Source of the DNA: Rikenellaceae bacterium
Lineage (GTDB): Bacteria > Bacteroidota > Bacteroidia > Bacteroidales > Rikenellaceae
NCBI GenBank assembly: GCA_015059945.1
Contig: SUZJ01000005.1
Location: 1-64,000 of the forward strand
Length of the DNA stretch: 64,000 nucleotides
Direction of reading: 5' to 3'
The notes beneath the pieces were generated by a model, which ran no database searches, was not told where the DNA came from, and saw only the letters and a list, made by a program, of their open reading frames with translations. Below are positions 1-9,389 of this stretch, piece after piece. A program made the position numbers and the translations under genes. The number at the start of each line of letters is the position of its first letter. Within the stretch, counting starts at the first letter, position 1.

Positions 1-48
1 AACATCGACTACGCCCTCACCGACCGCATCCTGCGACAGAGGTTGTAG
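1..48 (+). CDS. 3' end of an unidentified gene
   Basis: The first 48 bases read in frame as NIDYALTDRILRQRL followed by TAG. This looks like the C-terminal tail of a gene whose body lies left of the window. Fifteen residues are too few to name it. A strong hairpin 70 bases downstream (116-149) would end its transcript. It could be a chance open frame. Confidence 0.4.
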   Translation, partial: NIDYALTDRILRQRL

Positions 49-58
49 TCGTTTGTTT

Positions 59-100
59 GTCTTGCCACGACTGACGTTAGTCAGGCGGTTGGCATCTACT
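59..100 (+). repeat. Small hairpin repeat, copy 1 (TTGCCACGACT type)
   Basis: The copy begins GTCTTGCCACGACT and ends GGCGGTTGGCATCTACT. The outer arms TGCCA and TGGCA can pair, and so can an inner stem (GACTGA with TTAGTC, one G-T pair). Two more copies lie at 29782-29825 and 30228-30271. The third has a different inner stem that still pairs. Confidence 0.7.
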
Positions 101-115
101 GCTCTGAATAAACAC

Positions 116-149
116 ACAAAAGGCGCTCCTTCTTGGGAACGCCTTTTGT
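116..149. terminator. Bidirectional intrinsic terminator
   Basis: ACAAAAGGCG is mirrored by CGCCTTTTGT around a short loop, giving an A-tract on one side and a T-tract on the other. It lies between the gene ending at 48 and the DUF4295 stop at 207, so it can serve both converging transcripts. Confidence 0.8.
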
Positions 150-206
150 ATTTGGCCACTTATTGGCCAGATACTTCTGGTGAAATCGTGTAGGTCTTAA
201 GAAAAA

Positions 207-365
207 TTACTTCTTGTTGAAGAACTCTTTAACCTCCTCGGTGGGAACTACGTCGGTTTTGAAAACGTAAGCACCGGTCTTCTCCGATTTAACCATTTTG
301 ATGCACTTGGTAAAACCTTTGTTTGCACCCTCTTTTTTAAGTGTTGCAACTACTTTCTTTGCCAT
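207..365 (-). CDS. DUF4295 family small protein
   Basis: A 52-residue basic protein starting MAKKVVATLKKEG and ending EEVKEFFNKK. Its length, lysine content and position directly behind rpmB and rpmG match DUF4295, a small family known only from Bacteroidota. It lies 14 bases after the rpmG stop on the same strand, so it is almost certainly in the same operon. A ribosome-associated role is often assumed from this context, but nothing in the sequence proves it. The ATG at 365 is the only reasonable start. Confidence 0.9.
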   Translation of the reverse strand: MAKKVVATLKKEGANKGFTKCIKMVKSEKTGAYVFKTDVVPTEEVKEFFNKK

Positions 366-379
366 AGTTCTTGTCCTCC

Positions 380-568
380 TTATTTAATCTCACGGTGGAT
401 AGTTACCCTCTTCAAGTAAGGATTGTATTTCTTACGCTCCATACGGTCGGGTGTGTTCTTTTTGTTCTTGGTGGTGATGTAGCGGCTCATTCCGGGAACA
501 CCACTTGCTTTCTGCTCGGTACACTCGAGAATCACCTGTACGCGATTGCCTTTACCTTTTTTTGCCAT
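380..568 (-). CDS. rpmG: 50S ribosomal protein L33
   Basis: A 62-residue basic protein with the L33 pattern: [18 protein letters not shown] at the N-terminus, the central [23 protein letters not shown] and a basic C-terminus. L33 is part of the large ribosomal subunit. Only one cysteine is present (in ILECTE), so this is the zinc-free form without paired CxxC motifs. It is 21 bases behind rpmB and 14 bases before the DUF4295 gene, in one operon driven from the promoter at 878-908. Confidence 0.97.
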   Translation of the reverse strand: MAKKGKGNRVQVILECTEQKASGVPGMSRYITTKNKKNTPDRMERKKYNPYLKRVTIHREIK

Positions 569-589
569 AATCTTTTGTTAAAAAAGTGT

Positions 590-826
590 TTAGTAGATTG
601 CCTTAGGTGCTTTGGCGCCTTTGAGGGCTGCATCCAGACCTTTTTTGTTAATAGTTTTGATTCCAGCAGCGGTTACTTTCAGAGTAATCCAGCGGCTCTC
701 CTCCTCGCTCCAAAAACGCTTTGTTTTCAAGTTCAGATTGAATTTGCGTTTGGTGCGCCTGTTCGAGTGAGAAACATTGTTTCCCGACTGAGCAGTCTTT
801 CCTGTGATTTCGCAAATCTTGCTCAT
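590..826 (-). CDS. rpmB: 50S ribosomal protein L28
   Basis: A 78-residue protein with the typical L28 opening [29 protein letters not shown] and the later stretch [19 protein letters not shown]28 is a structural protein of the large ribosomal subunit. It is the first gene of rpmB-rpmG-DUF4295 on the minus strand. A full Bacteroidales promoter (878-908) lies about 55 bases upstream, giving a short leader. Confidence 0.97.
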   Translation of the reverse strand: MSKICEITGKTAQSGNNVSHSNRRTKRKFNLNLKTKRFWSEEESRWITLKVTAAGIKTINKKGLDAALKGAKAPKAIY

Positions 827-877
827 TTACAATAAGTTAATTTGTTTGTTAATAATAATTCCGCACTTTACGGCCTG

Positions 878-908
878 CAAAGATACGAAAAAAAAGCAAA
901 ACACCAAA
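878..908 (-). promoter_or_regulatory. Promoter of rpmB operon
   Basis: On the minus strand this reads TTTG (908-905), 19 bases, TATCTTTG (885-878), an exact match to the Bacteroidales -33/-7 consensus. The predicted start is near 871, about 45 bases before the rpmB ATG. Confidence 0.85.
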
Positions 909-953
909 TTGGCATTCTGCTTTTTTAGTTTATTGCGGTGTGAGTCCCACTCT

Positions 954-2978
954 CTATCTGCCCAGCAGTTCCTTGACCTCGGCAGCTACGGTGGGGCCAT
1001 TGAAGCCAAACTTCTCATCGAGCACCTTATAGGGGGCCGAGTAGCCAAAGTGGTCAACACCGTGTACCTTGCCGTTTTCGCCAACCAAGCCCTGCAAGGT
1101 CAGGGGCAGACCTGCGGTGAGGCCATATCGGGGCAGTGTACCCAGTACCTCGGCCTGATACTCCTTGCTCTGGTCGCGGAACAGGCCCTCGCTGGGAACC
1201 GACACAACCTTGACATTGATGCCCTCGGCCTCGAGCAACTCGGCACCCTCGACAAGCGTCGACACCTCGCTACCGCTTGCGATAAGCACAGCCTGGGGAT
1301 TGGGGCCCTCCATAACTACATAGCCACCCCTGCGCAAGCCCTTGGCCTCGGCCCTGCGGTTGCCACTTGCGGCAGGCAGGTCTTTGATATTCTGGCGCGA
1401 GGTAATCATCGCTACGGGTTTCTGTTGCTCCATAGCCAACTTCCAAGCCTCTACGGTCTCGGCACCATCGGCTGGGCGCAGTACCAGCACCGAGCGTTCG
1501 CCCTGGTGGTTGTGGAGGTGTTCGAGCAGCCTAATCTGCATCTCGTGCTCAATAGGCTGGTGGGTGGGGCCATCCTCGCCCACGCGGAACGAGTCGTGGC
1601 TCCAGATATAGAACACCTTAATCCTCATCAGTGCGGCCAACCTAACGGCAGGTTTCATATAGTCAGAGAACACGAAGAAGGTACCGCAAGCGGGGATGAT
1701 GCCACCGTGGAGTGCCATACCGTTCATAATGCAAGCCATCGTCAGCTCGGCAACGCCAGCCTGGAAGAACTTGCCGCTGAAGTCGCCCTTGGTGATAGCC
1801 TTGGTCTTTTTCAGATAGCCGTCGGTCTTGTCCGAGTTGCTCAGGTCGGCCGACGAAACAATCATATTGTCGATCTGCTCGGCAAAGGCGCCAAGCACTG
1901 CTGCCGAAGCGTTGCGCGTAGCAGCACCCTCGGGGATGTTAATCTTCGAGTAGTCGATGGCAGGTACCTCGTCGCTGAAAAAGCTATCCATCTTGGCTGC
2001 CAGCTCAGGATTTTCGGCCCTCCAAGCCTGCTCAACAGCCTTCCTCTCGGCTGCCCAAGCACGCAGCTCTTCGCGACGTGCAGCGTAAGCCTCGGCTACA
2101 TCGGGGAAGATTGCAAAGGGCTCGTCGGCATTGCCACCCAAGTTCTCGATAGTCTTGCGGGGGTCGGCACCTGCGGCCGAGATGGGCTGACCGTGAGTAG
2201 ATACCTTATTCTCGTAGTTGTTACCCTGGGGATCAACTGCGCCAAGGCCCATAATGGTGCGGCCGATAATCAGCGTGGGGCGCTCGGTCTCGGCACCAGC
2301 GGCCACCAGTGCACCCCTGATGCTGTCGGCATCGTTGCCGTTGCACTCCAACACGTTCCAGTTCCAAGCCCTGTACTTGGCAGCGATATCCTCGGTATCG
2401 ACCTCACCGACGGTGGTCGAGAGCTGGATATTGTTGGCATCGTAGAACATAATCAGGTTGCTCAGTCCCAAGTGGCCTGCAACGCGGCCTACGCCCTGCG
2501 AAATCTCCTCCTCGACTGCGCCGTCAGAGATGTAGGCATAGGTCTTGTGGGCTGTCCACTCGCCAAACTTCTGCGCCAAGAACCTCTCGGCAATAGCGGC
2601 ACCTACGGCCATTGCGTGGCCTTGTCCCAGGGGGCCCGAGGTGTTCTCGATGGCGTGTGCCAGGTCGCGCTCGGGGTGGCCGGGGGTAACGGTGCCCCAC
2701 TGGCGGAACGATTTGAGCTCCTCGAGGGGCATAATACCTGCCAGCGACAGCACTCCGTAGAGCATTGGCGACATATGGCCGGGGTCGAGGAAGAGCCTAT
2801 CGCGCCAGGGGTAGGCGTAGTTGTCGGGGTCGTAGCGGAGGAACTCCGAGTAGAGCAGGTTGATGAAGTCTGCGCCGCCCATTGCACCGCCAGGGTGTCC
2901 CGATTTGGCTTTTTCGACCATTGCCACAGTCAAGATGCGGATGTTGTCGGCTGCTTTGCGTGCGAGGTTGTTGTTCAT
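954..2978 (-). CDS. tkt: Transketolase
   Basis: A 674-residue thiamine-diphosphate enzyme that moves two-carbon ketol units between sugar phosphates in the non-oxidative pentose phosphate pathway. Visible signatures are KSGHPGGAMGGAD near residue 25, GTVTPGHPER and SGPLGQGHAMAVG in the N-terminal domain, the diphosphate-binding stretch SDGAVEEEISQ followed by DANNIQ, and the pyrimidine-domain EDGPTHQPIEHE. The length is normal. I chose the ATG at 2978 (MNNNLARKAADN) because a start 21 codons earlier would give an unrelated tail reaching the promoter box at 3030-3037. It is read alone, towards the rpmB promoter. Confidence 0.96.
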   Translation of the reverse strand: MNNNLARKAADNIRILTVAMVEKAKSGHPGGAMGGADFINLLYSEFLRYDPDNYAYPWRDRLFLDPGHMSPMLYGVLSLAGIMPLEELKSFRQWGTVTPGHPERDLAHAIENTSGPLGQGHAMAVGAAIAERFLAQKFGEWTAHKTYAYISDGAVEEEISQGVGRVAGHLGLSNLIMFYDANNIQLSTTVGEVDTEDIAAKYRAWNWNVLECNGNDADSIRGALVAAGAETERPTLIIGRTIMGLGAVDPQGNNYENKVSTHGQPISAAGADPRKTIENLGGNADEPFAIFPDVAEAYAARREELRAWAAERKAVEQAWRAENPELAAKMDSFFSDEVPAIDYSKINIPEGAATRNASAAVLGAFAEQIDNMIVSSADLSNSDKTDGYLKKTKAITKGDFSGKFFQAGVAELTMACIMNGMALHGGIIPACGTFFVFSDYMKPAVRLAALMRIKVFYIWSHDSFRVGEDGPTHQPIEHEMQIRLLEHLHNHQGERSVLVLRPADGAETVEAWKLAMEQQKPVAMITSRQNIKDLPAASGNRRAEAKGLRRGGYVVMEGPNPQAVLIASGSEVSTLVEGAELLEAEGINVKVVSVPSEGLFRDQSKEYQAEVLGTLPRYGLTAGLPLTLQGLVGENGKVHGVDHFGYSAPYKVLDEKFGFNGPTVAAEVKELLGR

Positions 2979-3029
2979 AGTGTGTTGAAGTTTTATGTTG
3001 TGATTTTTGTTAGATTCTTTAATTATCCA

Positions 3030-3037
3030 CAAATGTA
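3030..3037 (-). promoter_or_regulatory. -7 box of transketolase gene
   Basis: TACATTTG on the minus strand fits TAnnTTTG and lies about 50 bases before the tkt ATG. No TTTG is seen at the expected distance, so only the -7 half is supported. Confidence 0.55.
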
Positions 3038-3145
3038 ACAATAATAATTGAGAATTGAGAATGGAGAGTTGAGAATTATTTGTATCTCCTGCTCAACTTT
3101 CTCGTAGCTTTCGCAATGGTCATACCAATTCATTGGCAAAAATAA

Positions 3146-3176
3146 CAGAGGGCCCGACGTTGTGTCGATCCCTCTG
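3146..3176 (-). terminator. Terminator of the first SusC/SusD operon
   Basis: On the minus strand CAGAGGG..CGAC pairs with GTCG..CCCTCTG around a short loop and is followed by TTATTTTT. It is about 50 bases after the SusD stop at 3224. Confidence 0.75.
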
Positions 3177-3223
3177 CGGGTTATCCCACTTTTTGAAGAG
3201 GGATATTTTAGTTGGTGAGTAGA

Positions 3224-4906
3224 CTACTGCTCAGCCTCAGCGCCGTTAGCGTTGATACCCTTGTTGTAGTCGGTCTCGAGTTTAGGAATCTTGTAAACCC
3301 AGTTGTTGCACTCGTTGGGTTTGAACTCCATAGCGTTTGCTACGTTGAAGCTACCACCCTGACCAAATGCTTTACGAGTGAAACCAAGGCCCCAGCGTTT
3401 GTAGTCGAACCACGAGAAGCCCTCACCCCACAACTCAAATGCACGGTAGAGTTTAATCTCCTCAAACAGCTCGTCACCGGTCTTGGTGCAAGTGTAATTG
3501 GGGTTACGGCCCGAAGTAGCGTTCAGAGCTACCAGAGCAGCCTGTGCCTTAGCAGCACCCGAAGCACCCTTGCGGTACTCGGCCTCGGCCTCGATTAGGT
3601 ACATCTCCGATGAACGGATGAAAGGAATGTAGCTAACACCGGGCTGTGCAATTACACCAAATTTCAGGTGAGCACCAACGTACATGTAGTCGCTATAATA
3701 AGCGGGGTTCTCCTCGGTGTTGATACCTGCATATTTGGTTACGTGAGCCAGAGCAGCTGCACCGGCTTTGTTGTAAGAAACAGGCTTGCCGGTAGTCTCG
3801 TCGTAGTTGTAAGGCTCAATCAGACCATCTGCATAGCAGTAGTCGTTGAGAAGAGTCTCATAATCGATACCAGCTGCTGCAAATACACCCTCGTGAACGA
3901 AGAGGTTCTTACGGAAGTCGGTGTCGGGAATCTGGTTGATAATGTTACGCTCAATCGAACCAGCACCGTAGCTCGATGCACCTGCATAGTAGCCGTTGTA
4001 AGCATACTGGGTACCGAAAGAGTAGTAGTAGAGCTGCTCGGTGGCATCGCCATAGCTACCCCAAATCCACTCGCTGGTAGGAGTTGCAAAACCTGCACCA
4101 TAAGCTGCGTTGTCCATCAGAGGATAGTTGGTGCGAGCCTCAACTGCCTTAGCAGCTGCGGTGTCCCAATCCTGAGTCTCCAATGCAGCACGAGCCCATA
4201 TAGCGTTGGCAACGGCCTTGTTGGGCTGCCATACAGCATTTGCAGGACGGTCCATACCGCTCTGGTCGTAGAGTTTAACTGCATCATCGAGGTCTTTCTT
4301 AATCTGGTCGTAGCACTCTTTCAACGACGACAGGGGGCAATCACCGGTGTTGGTGTCGAGACGCAATACTACGCCATCAGCCTCACCATTGTTCGAGTCG
4401 ATCCAGCGGCAAGCGTGGATGGTGCACAAACGCCAGTACGAATAAGCACGATAGGTCAAAGCCTGAGCTTTGAGGAACTGTTTCTCTGCCTCCAAACCCT
4501 CAGCAGCGTCAATGTTGGCAATAACATCGTTTGCGTTGCTGATAAGCGAGTAGTAGTAGTACCAGCTGTAATAGATATACATCGAGTCACGATCGAGCCA
4601 AGCCATATTGAAGATGGGGGCCCAACCCGAACCCATACCTGCGTATACAAAGTTAGGACCGGGGTACTCGCCAATACGGTTCATTACATAAGCCTCGCCA
4701 TTGAAGCCCTGACCGTAGTAGCTGTGCTGGCAAGACATAATCTCTGCCATACCATTTATTACGTTAGCCACGTTAGCGGTGGTCTCAAATGCGGTTGCAG
4801 TACCAACCTGGTCGGTGGGGGCGGTATTCAGATAATCTTCCGAGCAAGATGTCAGCATTGCAACACCTGCCACAACACCAAATAGATATTTAATAATCTT
4901 GTTCAT
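3224..4906 (-). CDS. SusD/RagB-family nutrient-binding lipoprotein (locus 1)
   Basis: A 560-residue outer-membrane lipoprotein that should cap the SusC-like channel encoded just upstream and bind its substrate. The N-terminus is a lipoprotein signal ending MLTSC (Cys21), followed by the SusD-type SEDYLNTAPTDQVG. TPR-like helices follow, and the C-terminal half has the family stretches SSEMYLIEAEAEYRKG, LYRAFELWGEGFSWFDYKRWG and VYKIPKLETDYN. It follows the SusC gene by 21 bases on the minus strand, as usual. No glycosidase, lyase or regulator gene lies nearby, so the substrate cannot be inferred. Confidence 0.93.
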   Translation of the reverse strand: MNKIIKYLFGVVAGVAMLTSCSEDYLNTAPTDQVGTATAFETTANVANVINGMAEIMSCQHSYYGQGFNGEAYVMNRIGEYPGPNFVYAGMGSGWAPIFNMAWLDRDSMYIYYSWYYYYSLISNANDVIANIDAAEGLEAEKQFLKAQALTYRAYSYWRLCTIHACRWIDSNNGEADGVVLRLDTNTGDCPLSSLKECYDQIKKDLDDAVKLYDQSGMDRPANAVWQPNKAVANAIWARAALETQDWDTAAAKAVEARTNYPLMDNAAYGAGFATPTSEWIWGSYGDATEQLYYYSFGTQYAYNGYYAGASSYGAGSIERNIINQIPDTDFRKNLFVHEGVFAAAGIDYETLLNDYCYADGLIEPYNYDETTGKPVSYNKAGAAALAHVTKYAGINTEENPAYYSDYMYVGAHLKFGVIAQPGVSYIPFIRSSEMYLIEAEAEYRKGASGAAKAQAALVALNATSGRNPNYTCTKTGDELFEEIKLYRAFELWGEGFSWFDYKRWGLGFTRKAFGQGGSFNVANAMEFKPNECNNWVYKIPKLETDYNKGINANGAEAEQ

Positions 4907-4927
4907 AATCTTTTCTCTCTTTTTGGA

Positions 4928-7900
4928 TTAGAAATTAAGTTTCAAACCAGCCGACATTACGCGAGCGGTACCATAGGTCATATCCTGACCACCGGTGAAC
5001 GAGTACTGGGGGTTCATACCTTTCAAGGTAGTGAAGGTTGCCAAGTTCTCAATACCAATGTTGATGCTTGCGCTACCAATGTGGGCCTTCTCCAACAACC
5101 TTGCGGGAATGTTGTACGACAGGTTGATATTCTTGATAACCAAGTACGATGCATCCTGCAACCACCTGTCACTCATACCATTGTTGTCCGAGTAGCTGTA
5201 GAAGTCGAATACGGGAGTACCGGTGGGATTAACAACGCTCTCCTCGGTCTTGTCAGCAGCGGTCCACGATTTGAGAACGTCTACGTGGAAAGGCTGAGGT
5301 GCGTTAGCTGCGGTCGACAACAGGCTAGCATAGGTGCTGTCGTAGGTCAAACCACCAAGGCTGTAGGTGAACAGAGCGCTCAGAGTCAGGTTGCCCAAAG
5401 TCAAAGCGGTGTTGAAGCTACCGTAAACATCGGGAAGGATGTCGCCACGGAAGTCACGTTTACCATAGGTAGTGCTCAGAGCATAGTCTACACCGTTGAT
5501 GCGACGAGCCTTAGCGCTGTCAAGAACGGTACGAGTATCGCCCTCGGCTAGGGTCTCACCCTCGACCAAGTATACATACTTCTCATCGTCGAGAGTGTAG
5601 AGTGCGTGACCATCTTTCATATCGATACCCTCATAGTGGTATGTCCAGAACTCATAGATGCTGTGGCCTTCCATATATTTGCGAGCACCAGCGATAATAC
5701 CCTCTTCGCGGTTCTCCTCGGGAAGTTCAACAATGGTATTGTTCATAAAGGTAGCGTTGCCACCTACGGTCCACTTGATATTTTTAGCTTTGATAAGCTC
5801 TACATTCAGATCGATCTCAACACCCTTGTTTGCGATCGAACCGATGTTGCGCAAAATCGACATATTGGTATTGACTTCATCGTAGTGATAGCCACCCAAC
5901 GAGAGAGGCAGTTTAACCTCAAACAACAGATCCTTAGAGGTCTTGTTGAAGTAGTCTACCGAGAAGTCGATACGGTCGAGCAGACGGCCCTCCAATGCGA
6001 TGTCGAACGACTGTGCGGTCTCCCACTGGATATCGTTGGCAGCCAACGAGTTCTTAACATACGAACCCTTACCACCATTCTTCGAGATGTCGTAGAGTGC
6101 CATATAGCCGTAGTAACCAACGCTGGCGTCGTTACCTACCTCACCATACGATGCACGCAGTTTCAGATCGTTAACCTGCTCGTTGCCGGCCAAGAAGTCC
6201 TCTTTCGAGAGCATCCAGCTACCACCAATCGACCAGAAGTTACCCCAACGGTTATCGGGGTGGAACCTCGACGAACCATCGCGACGGAACGAGAACTCAC
6301 CGAAGTATTTCTCCTCGAAGTTGTAGCGAGCACGCATCAGGTACGACTCCAAGCGGTAAGCATCATTCGAACCGTAAACGTAGTCGGTGTTGGTGAAGTT
6401 CGAGGGAACATACAGACCGGGAACAACTGCGGTGTTCTTCATAGTCGAAACATAACCATAGTCATTCGAGTAGTTCTCGTGAGCCAACAGAATGTCTACA
6501 TTGTGCGAGTCATTCAGCTGTTTAGCCCAAGTCAGCTGCTGCTGAACGGTGTAGGTCTTGTAGGTAGTGTTGCTGGTGTTCAGACGACCATTGTTTGCAG
6601 CACCGTCACCAATCTCTGGGTTGTCGAACTGCAATGACGACGAACTACGCAAGTTCAAGTCAGCCTTAACAGTGAAGGTGAAGTCGTTGAGGAACTTAGC
6701 ACTTGCAAATACCTGACCGTTGAGGTTCAGACCTTTGCTCTCGCGAACATCGTGCAGATATTCGTAAATGATGTGGCGGTTGTCGAGGTAAGCAGCACCG
6801 GTGTTGTATACCTTCTCGCCATTTGCATCGAGGATGATAGAACCATCGGCGTTGTGCTGGTAGATAGGATATACGGGCGACTGCATACGTGCAGTGGAGA
6901 AGGGGTTAGCATAGTAGTTACCATAAGCCATATCGTTACCGTGCTGGGTATACGAAGTACCGCTTAGGTTCATACCTGCCTGCAACCAGTTGTTGGGAGT
7001 GTAAACGGCGTTGAAACGACCAGTGTAACGCTCGTAGTCAGTTGCAATGATATAACCCTCCTCGTTCAGATAGCTCAACGACGAGAAGATGCTGAAACGG
7101 TTGGTTGCGTTGCTTGCAGTGATGTTGTACTCCTGACGAACACCGGGGCGCTCCATTGCGCTGAACCAATCCAAGTCGTTGTAGCCGGGAAGCTTGTTAG
7201 CTACCAGTTTGCCATTGTCATCGAACAACTCGTTGTTGGGTTTGTCGTAGATGTTAACCTTAACAACCTCGCCGATCAAGTTCTCTTTGGCATAAGCAGC
7301 AGCAGCGGCATCATCCAACAGCTGAGCAGGGTTGGTCATAGCCTGATTCTTCAAACCGGTATACATAACCTCCATCCAAGTATCGGTGTCGATCTTGTCG
7401 TAGTCCTCAATACCCAAGGTGTAAACACCCATATTGGCCGAGAAGCTAACGCTGGTCTTGGTATTCTGTTTACCTTTCTTGGTGGTAATCAGAATAACAC
7501 CATTCGATGCACGGTTACCATAAAGAGCAGCCGAAGCAGCATCTTTCAGTACCGACATAGACTCGATATCGGCGTTGTTCAGGTCCGAAATGCTACCTGC
7601 AAAAGGCACACCGTCAACTACATACAAAGGCGAGTTAGAACCGTTGATGGTCGTGAAACCACGAATTCGAATCGTGGGTGCACTACCAGGCTCGCCATAG
7701 GTGTTGTTTACCTGTACACCTGCCGAAGCACCCTCCAAGGCTGCAACGGGAGTAGAGGTGGTACGTTTCTCGATAGCCTCTGCGCTAACCGAAGCAACAG
7801 CACCGGTAATAGACTCCTTCTTCTGAGCACCGTATGCAACTACGATAAGCTCATCAATCTTGGTAGCCTCGGCATCGAGGGTAATGTTGATGTGAGTACG

Positions 7901-8155
7901 ACCTGCAACGGCCATATCAACTGTCTTCATACCCACATAGCTGAACGACAAAGTAGCATCGGCGGGAGCCTTGATGTCGTATTCGCCATTGATGTCGGTG
8001 ATGGTTGCTACGGTGGTGCCAACAACCGAAACGGTTGCACCAACTGCTGCGGTACCATCGCTGGTAGAAACCGTACCAGTGATTCGCAAGTCCTGGGCAA
8101 GCGCGCTTGCGCATACCATCAAAACTGCACAAATAGATAGTACAATTTTTCTCAT
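4928..8155 (-). CDS. SusC/RagA-family TonB-dependent outer-membrane transporter (locus 1)
   Basis: A 1075-residue TonB-linked channel that imports a bound nutrient across the outer membrane. Order of parts: signal peptide ending ASALAQ (residue 21), a carboxypeptidase-regulatory-like domain (about 23-95, RITGTVSTSDGTAAVGATV), a TonB-box region (DELIVVAYG, about 101-109), a plug with PTIRIRGFTTINGSNSPLYVVDG and SVLKDAASAALYGNRASNGVI, then a long beta-barrel ending in phenylalanine. It is the first gene of a two-gene operon. Its leader is about 280 bases, from the promoter at 8444-8474. The first 60 residues are very similar to the SusC at 9390, so the two are paralogues. Confidence 0.95.
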   Translation of the reverse strand: MRKIVLSICAVLMVCASALAQDLRITGTVSTSDGTAAVGATVSVVGTTVATITDINGEYDIKAPADATLSFSYVGMKTVDMAVAGRTHINITLDAEATKIDELIVVAYGAQKKESITGAVASVSAEAIEKRTTSTPVAALEGASAGVQVNNTYGEPGSAPTIRIRGFTTINGSNSPLYVVDGVPFAGSISDLNNADIESMSVLKDAASAALYGNRASNGVILITTKKGKQNTKTSVSFSANMGVYTLGIEDYDKIDTDTWMEVMYTGLKNQAMTNPAQLLDDAAAAAYAKENLIGEVVKVNIYDKPNNELFDDNGKLVANKLPGYNDLDWFSAMERPGVRQEYNITASNATNRFSIFSSLSYLNEEGYIIATDYERYTGRFNAVYTPNNWLQAGMNLSGTSYTQHGNDMAYGNYYANPFSTARMQSPVYPIYQHNADGSIILDANGEKVYNTGAAYLDNRHIIYEYLHDVRESKGLNLNGQVFASAKFLNDFTFTVKADLNLRSSSSLQFDNPEIGDGAANNGRLNTSNTTYKTYTVQQQLTWAKQLNDSHNVDILLAHENYSNDYGYVSTMKNTAVVPGLYVPSNFTNTDYVYGSNDAYRLESYLMRARYNFEEKYFGEFSFRRDGSSRFHPDNRWGNFWSIGGSWMLSKEDFLAGNEQVNDLKLRASYGEVGNDASVGYYGYMALYDISKNGGKGSYVKNSLAANDIQWETAQSFDIALEGRLLDRIDFSVDYFNKTSKDLLFEVKLPLSLGGYHYDEVNTNMSILRNIGSIANKGVEIDLNVELIKAKNIKWTVGGNATFMNNTIVELPEENREEGIIAGARKYMEGHSIYEFWTYHYEGIDMKDGHALYTLDDEKYVYLVEGETLAEGDTRTVLDSAKARRINGVDYALSTTYGKRDFRGDILPDVYGSFNTALTLGNLTLSALFTYSLGGLTYDSTYASLLSTAANAPQPFHVDVLKSWTAADKTEESVVNPTGTPVFDFYSYSDNNGMSDRWLQDASYLVIKNINLSYNIPARLLEKAHIGSASINIGIENLATFTTLKGMNPQYSFTGGQDMTYGTARVMSAGLKLNF

Positions 8156-8443
8156 ACGTTTTAGTTTTTAGTTAATAATTTGGTTTGGATTGTTTGTTTG
8201 TCTGTGTTTGATTTGCAGGTGGCCACCAGCACCACCTTTCTTTAGTTATTCTGCGGACCGCTCCGTAGGCGGCCTTGTGGTCTCTTTTGTTTACTGTCTG
8301 TTTCTTGTAAAAATGTTACTCTTTCTCGTTTAACCTAATTCTATCTAACCTGTTTTATAATTTATTGACCTTGTGGTCGTTTTGTTCTATATCGCCCCGT
8401 TTTGTGTCCGTTTTGTCTGTCTTTTAAGGGGGAATTATAATCC

Positions 8444-8474
8444 CAAAATTAAATCAAAAATTTCAATTTACAAA
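8444..8474 (-). promoter_or_regulatory. Promoter of SusC/SusD locus 1
   Basis: On the minus strand it reads TTTG (8474-8471), 19 bases, TAATTTTG (8451-8444), a full consensus promoter. The predicted start is near 8437, about 280 bases before the SusC ATG, so a long leader is transcribed. Confidence 0.8.
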
Positions 8475-8823
8475 ACTTTTATGACACTTTTTTCTTTCGA
8501 CTGTCGATTTGTAATTAAATATTGGCAAAAAGTTGAAAAATGCAACCCGAAAGTGGGCGCTAATTGGGAAATATTGCACATCGATGGGGCGTGGGGTGGT
8601 TACACTTTGGAACTTTGGGGTTTTGGTGGGGGAGCGAGGTAGGGCGATGCGCTATATTATATATATGGTATGGTAGAGTAGCCCAGGGGGGTGAAGGTTT
8701 TTTTGTGGTGTGGCTGGCGAAGTGGTGGGGAGGAATGGGGGTGAGGAGAGCGCTTGGGAGCACGAATTGGGGCAATGGTGAAATTTTTTCGGCCAAAGTG
8801 GGTGGAAGATTGAGAAAGTTTGC

Positions 8824-8831
8824 TACCTTTG
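8824..8831 (+). promoter_or_regulatory. Candidate -7 box for SusC/SusD locus 2
   Basis: TACCTTTG fits the -7 consensus, but no good -33 box is seen at the right distance. If used, the SusC leader would be about 550 bases. I found no other TAnnTTTG between here and the gene. Confidence 0.4.
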
Positions 8832-9004
8832 ACAGCGCAACCTTAAACTAACCGACTAACAACCAATTAACAACCAACACTGAATCCAGCCCGACATCTG
8901 GCCAAAAGGCGCATAGAAGGGCAGGTAGAACCTTATTTGTCTACTTTGAAGCAATCACGCAGTTTTTAGTGGCGCAACAATGTGAAACGAGTAGTGGCGC
9001 TGTG

Positions 9005-9021
9005 GGTTACAGATTGTAACC
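9005..9021. promoter_or_regulatory. Perfect 7-3-7 inverted repeat, operator-like
   Basis: GGTTACA, three bases, TGTAACC. It lies between the -7 box at 8824 and the SusC start at 9390. It could be a protein-binding site or an RNA hairpin in the leader. Its function is inferred from position only. Confidence 0.45.
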
Positions 9022-9389
9022 TGTGGGTAGTTGGTGGGTGGCCTGGAAGAGGAATTTTTTGGGCAGACTGACCGCCATTTTTGGTCGTTAGGTAAAAAAT
9101 ATATACTTTTACCAGATTTTTTGGCGTTTTTTAGTAAAGGGCTAATGCGCCAAAAATGTGCAAATCTGGCCGAGAGCGACCTGGTAGGCCGTTTTTACTC
9201 CGTAAAAAGGGGCGAAAAACGGACTGTCGGATGGCCCTTTTGGTGTTTTGGGAGGTGCCATACGGGGGCAACAAACTGTAAGTACCGAAAGAATTTTTTG
9301 GCCCGAAGGCCACTTTTTTGAACAAGAAACCGCAAACAATTAGATAAACAAACAATAATTATTAACCAACACAAACTAAAAAATTCAGT

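Larger units (their letters stand above)
8156..9389. other. 1.2 kb gene-free gap between divergent SusC genes
   Basis: No convincing gene is seen. Open frames on both strands around 8560-8850 and 9030-9355 overlap each other and lack protein-like features. The left part is the leader of the locus-1 SusC, with small G/C-rich hairpins at about 8217-8242 and 8258-8280. The right part has a -7 box (8824-8831), a perfect 7-3-7 inverted repeat (9005-9021), a second hairpin GGTAAAA/TTTTACC (9091-9113) and a T-rich stretch. This leaves a possible leader of about 550 bases for the right-hand SusC. Confidence 0.6.

Noticed and set aside
804..3038. 744-codon open frame opposite transketolase
   Set aside because: A mirror frame caused by the codon bias of tkt; it has no protein-like composition and runs through the tkt promoter.
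8560..8851. Overlapping short open frames on both strands
   Set aside because: Tryptophan- and proline-rich mirror images of each other, in a region that holds promoter sites.
9031..9355. Open frames of 60-96 codons in the SusC gap
   Set aside because: No start context, no recognisable domain, overlapping on both strands; better read as leader DNA with hairpins.
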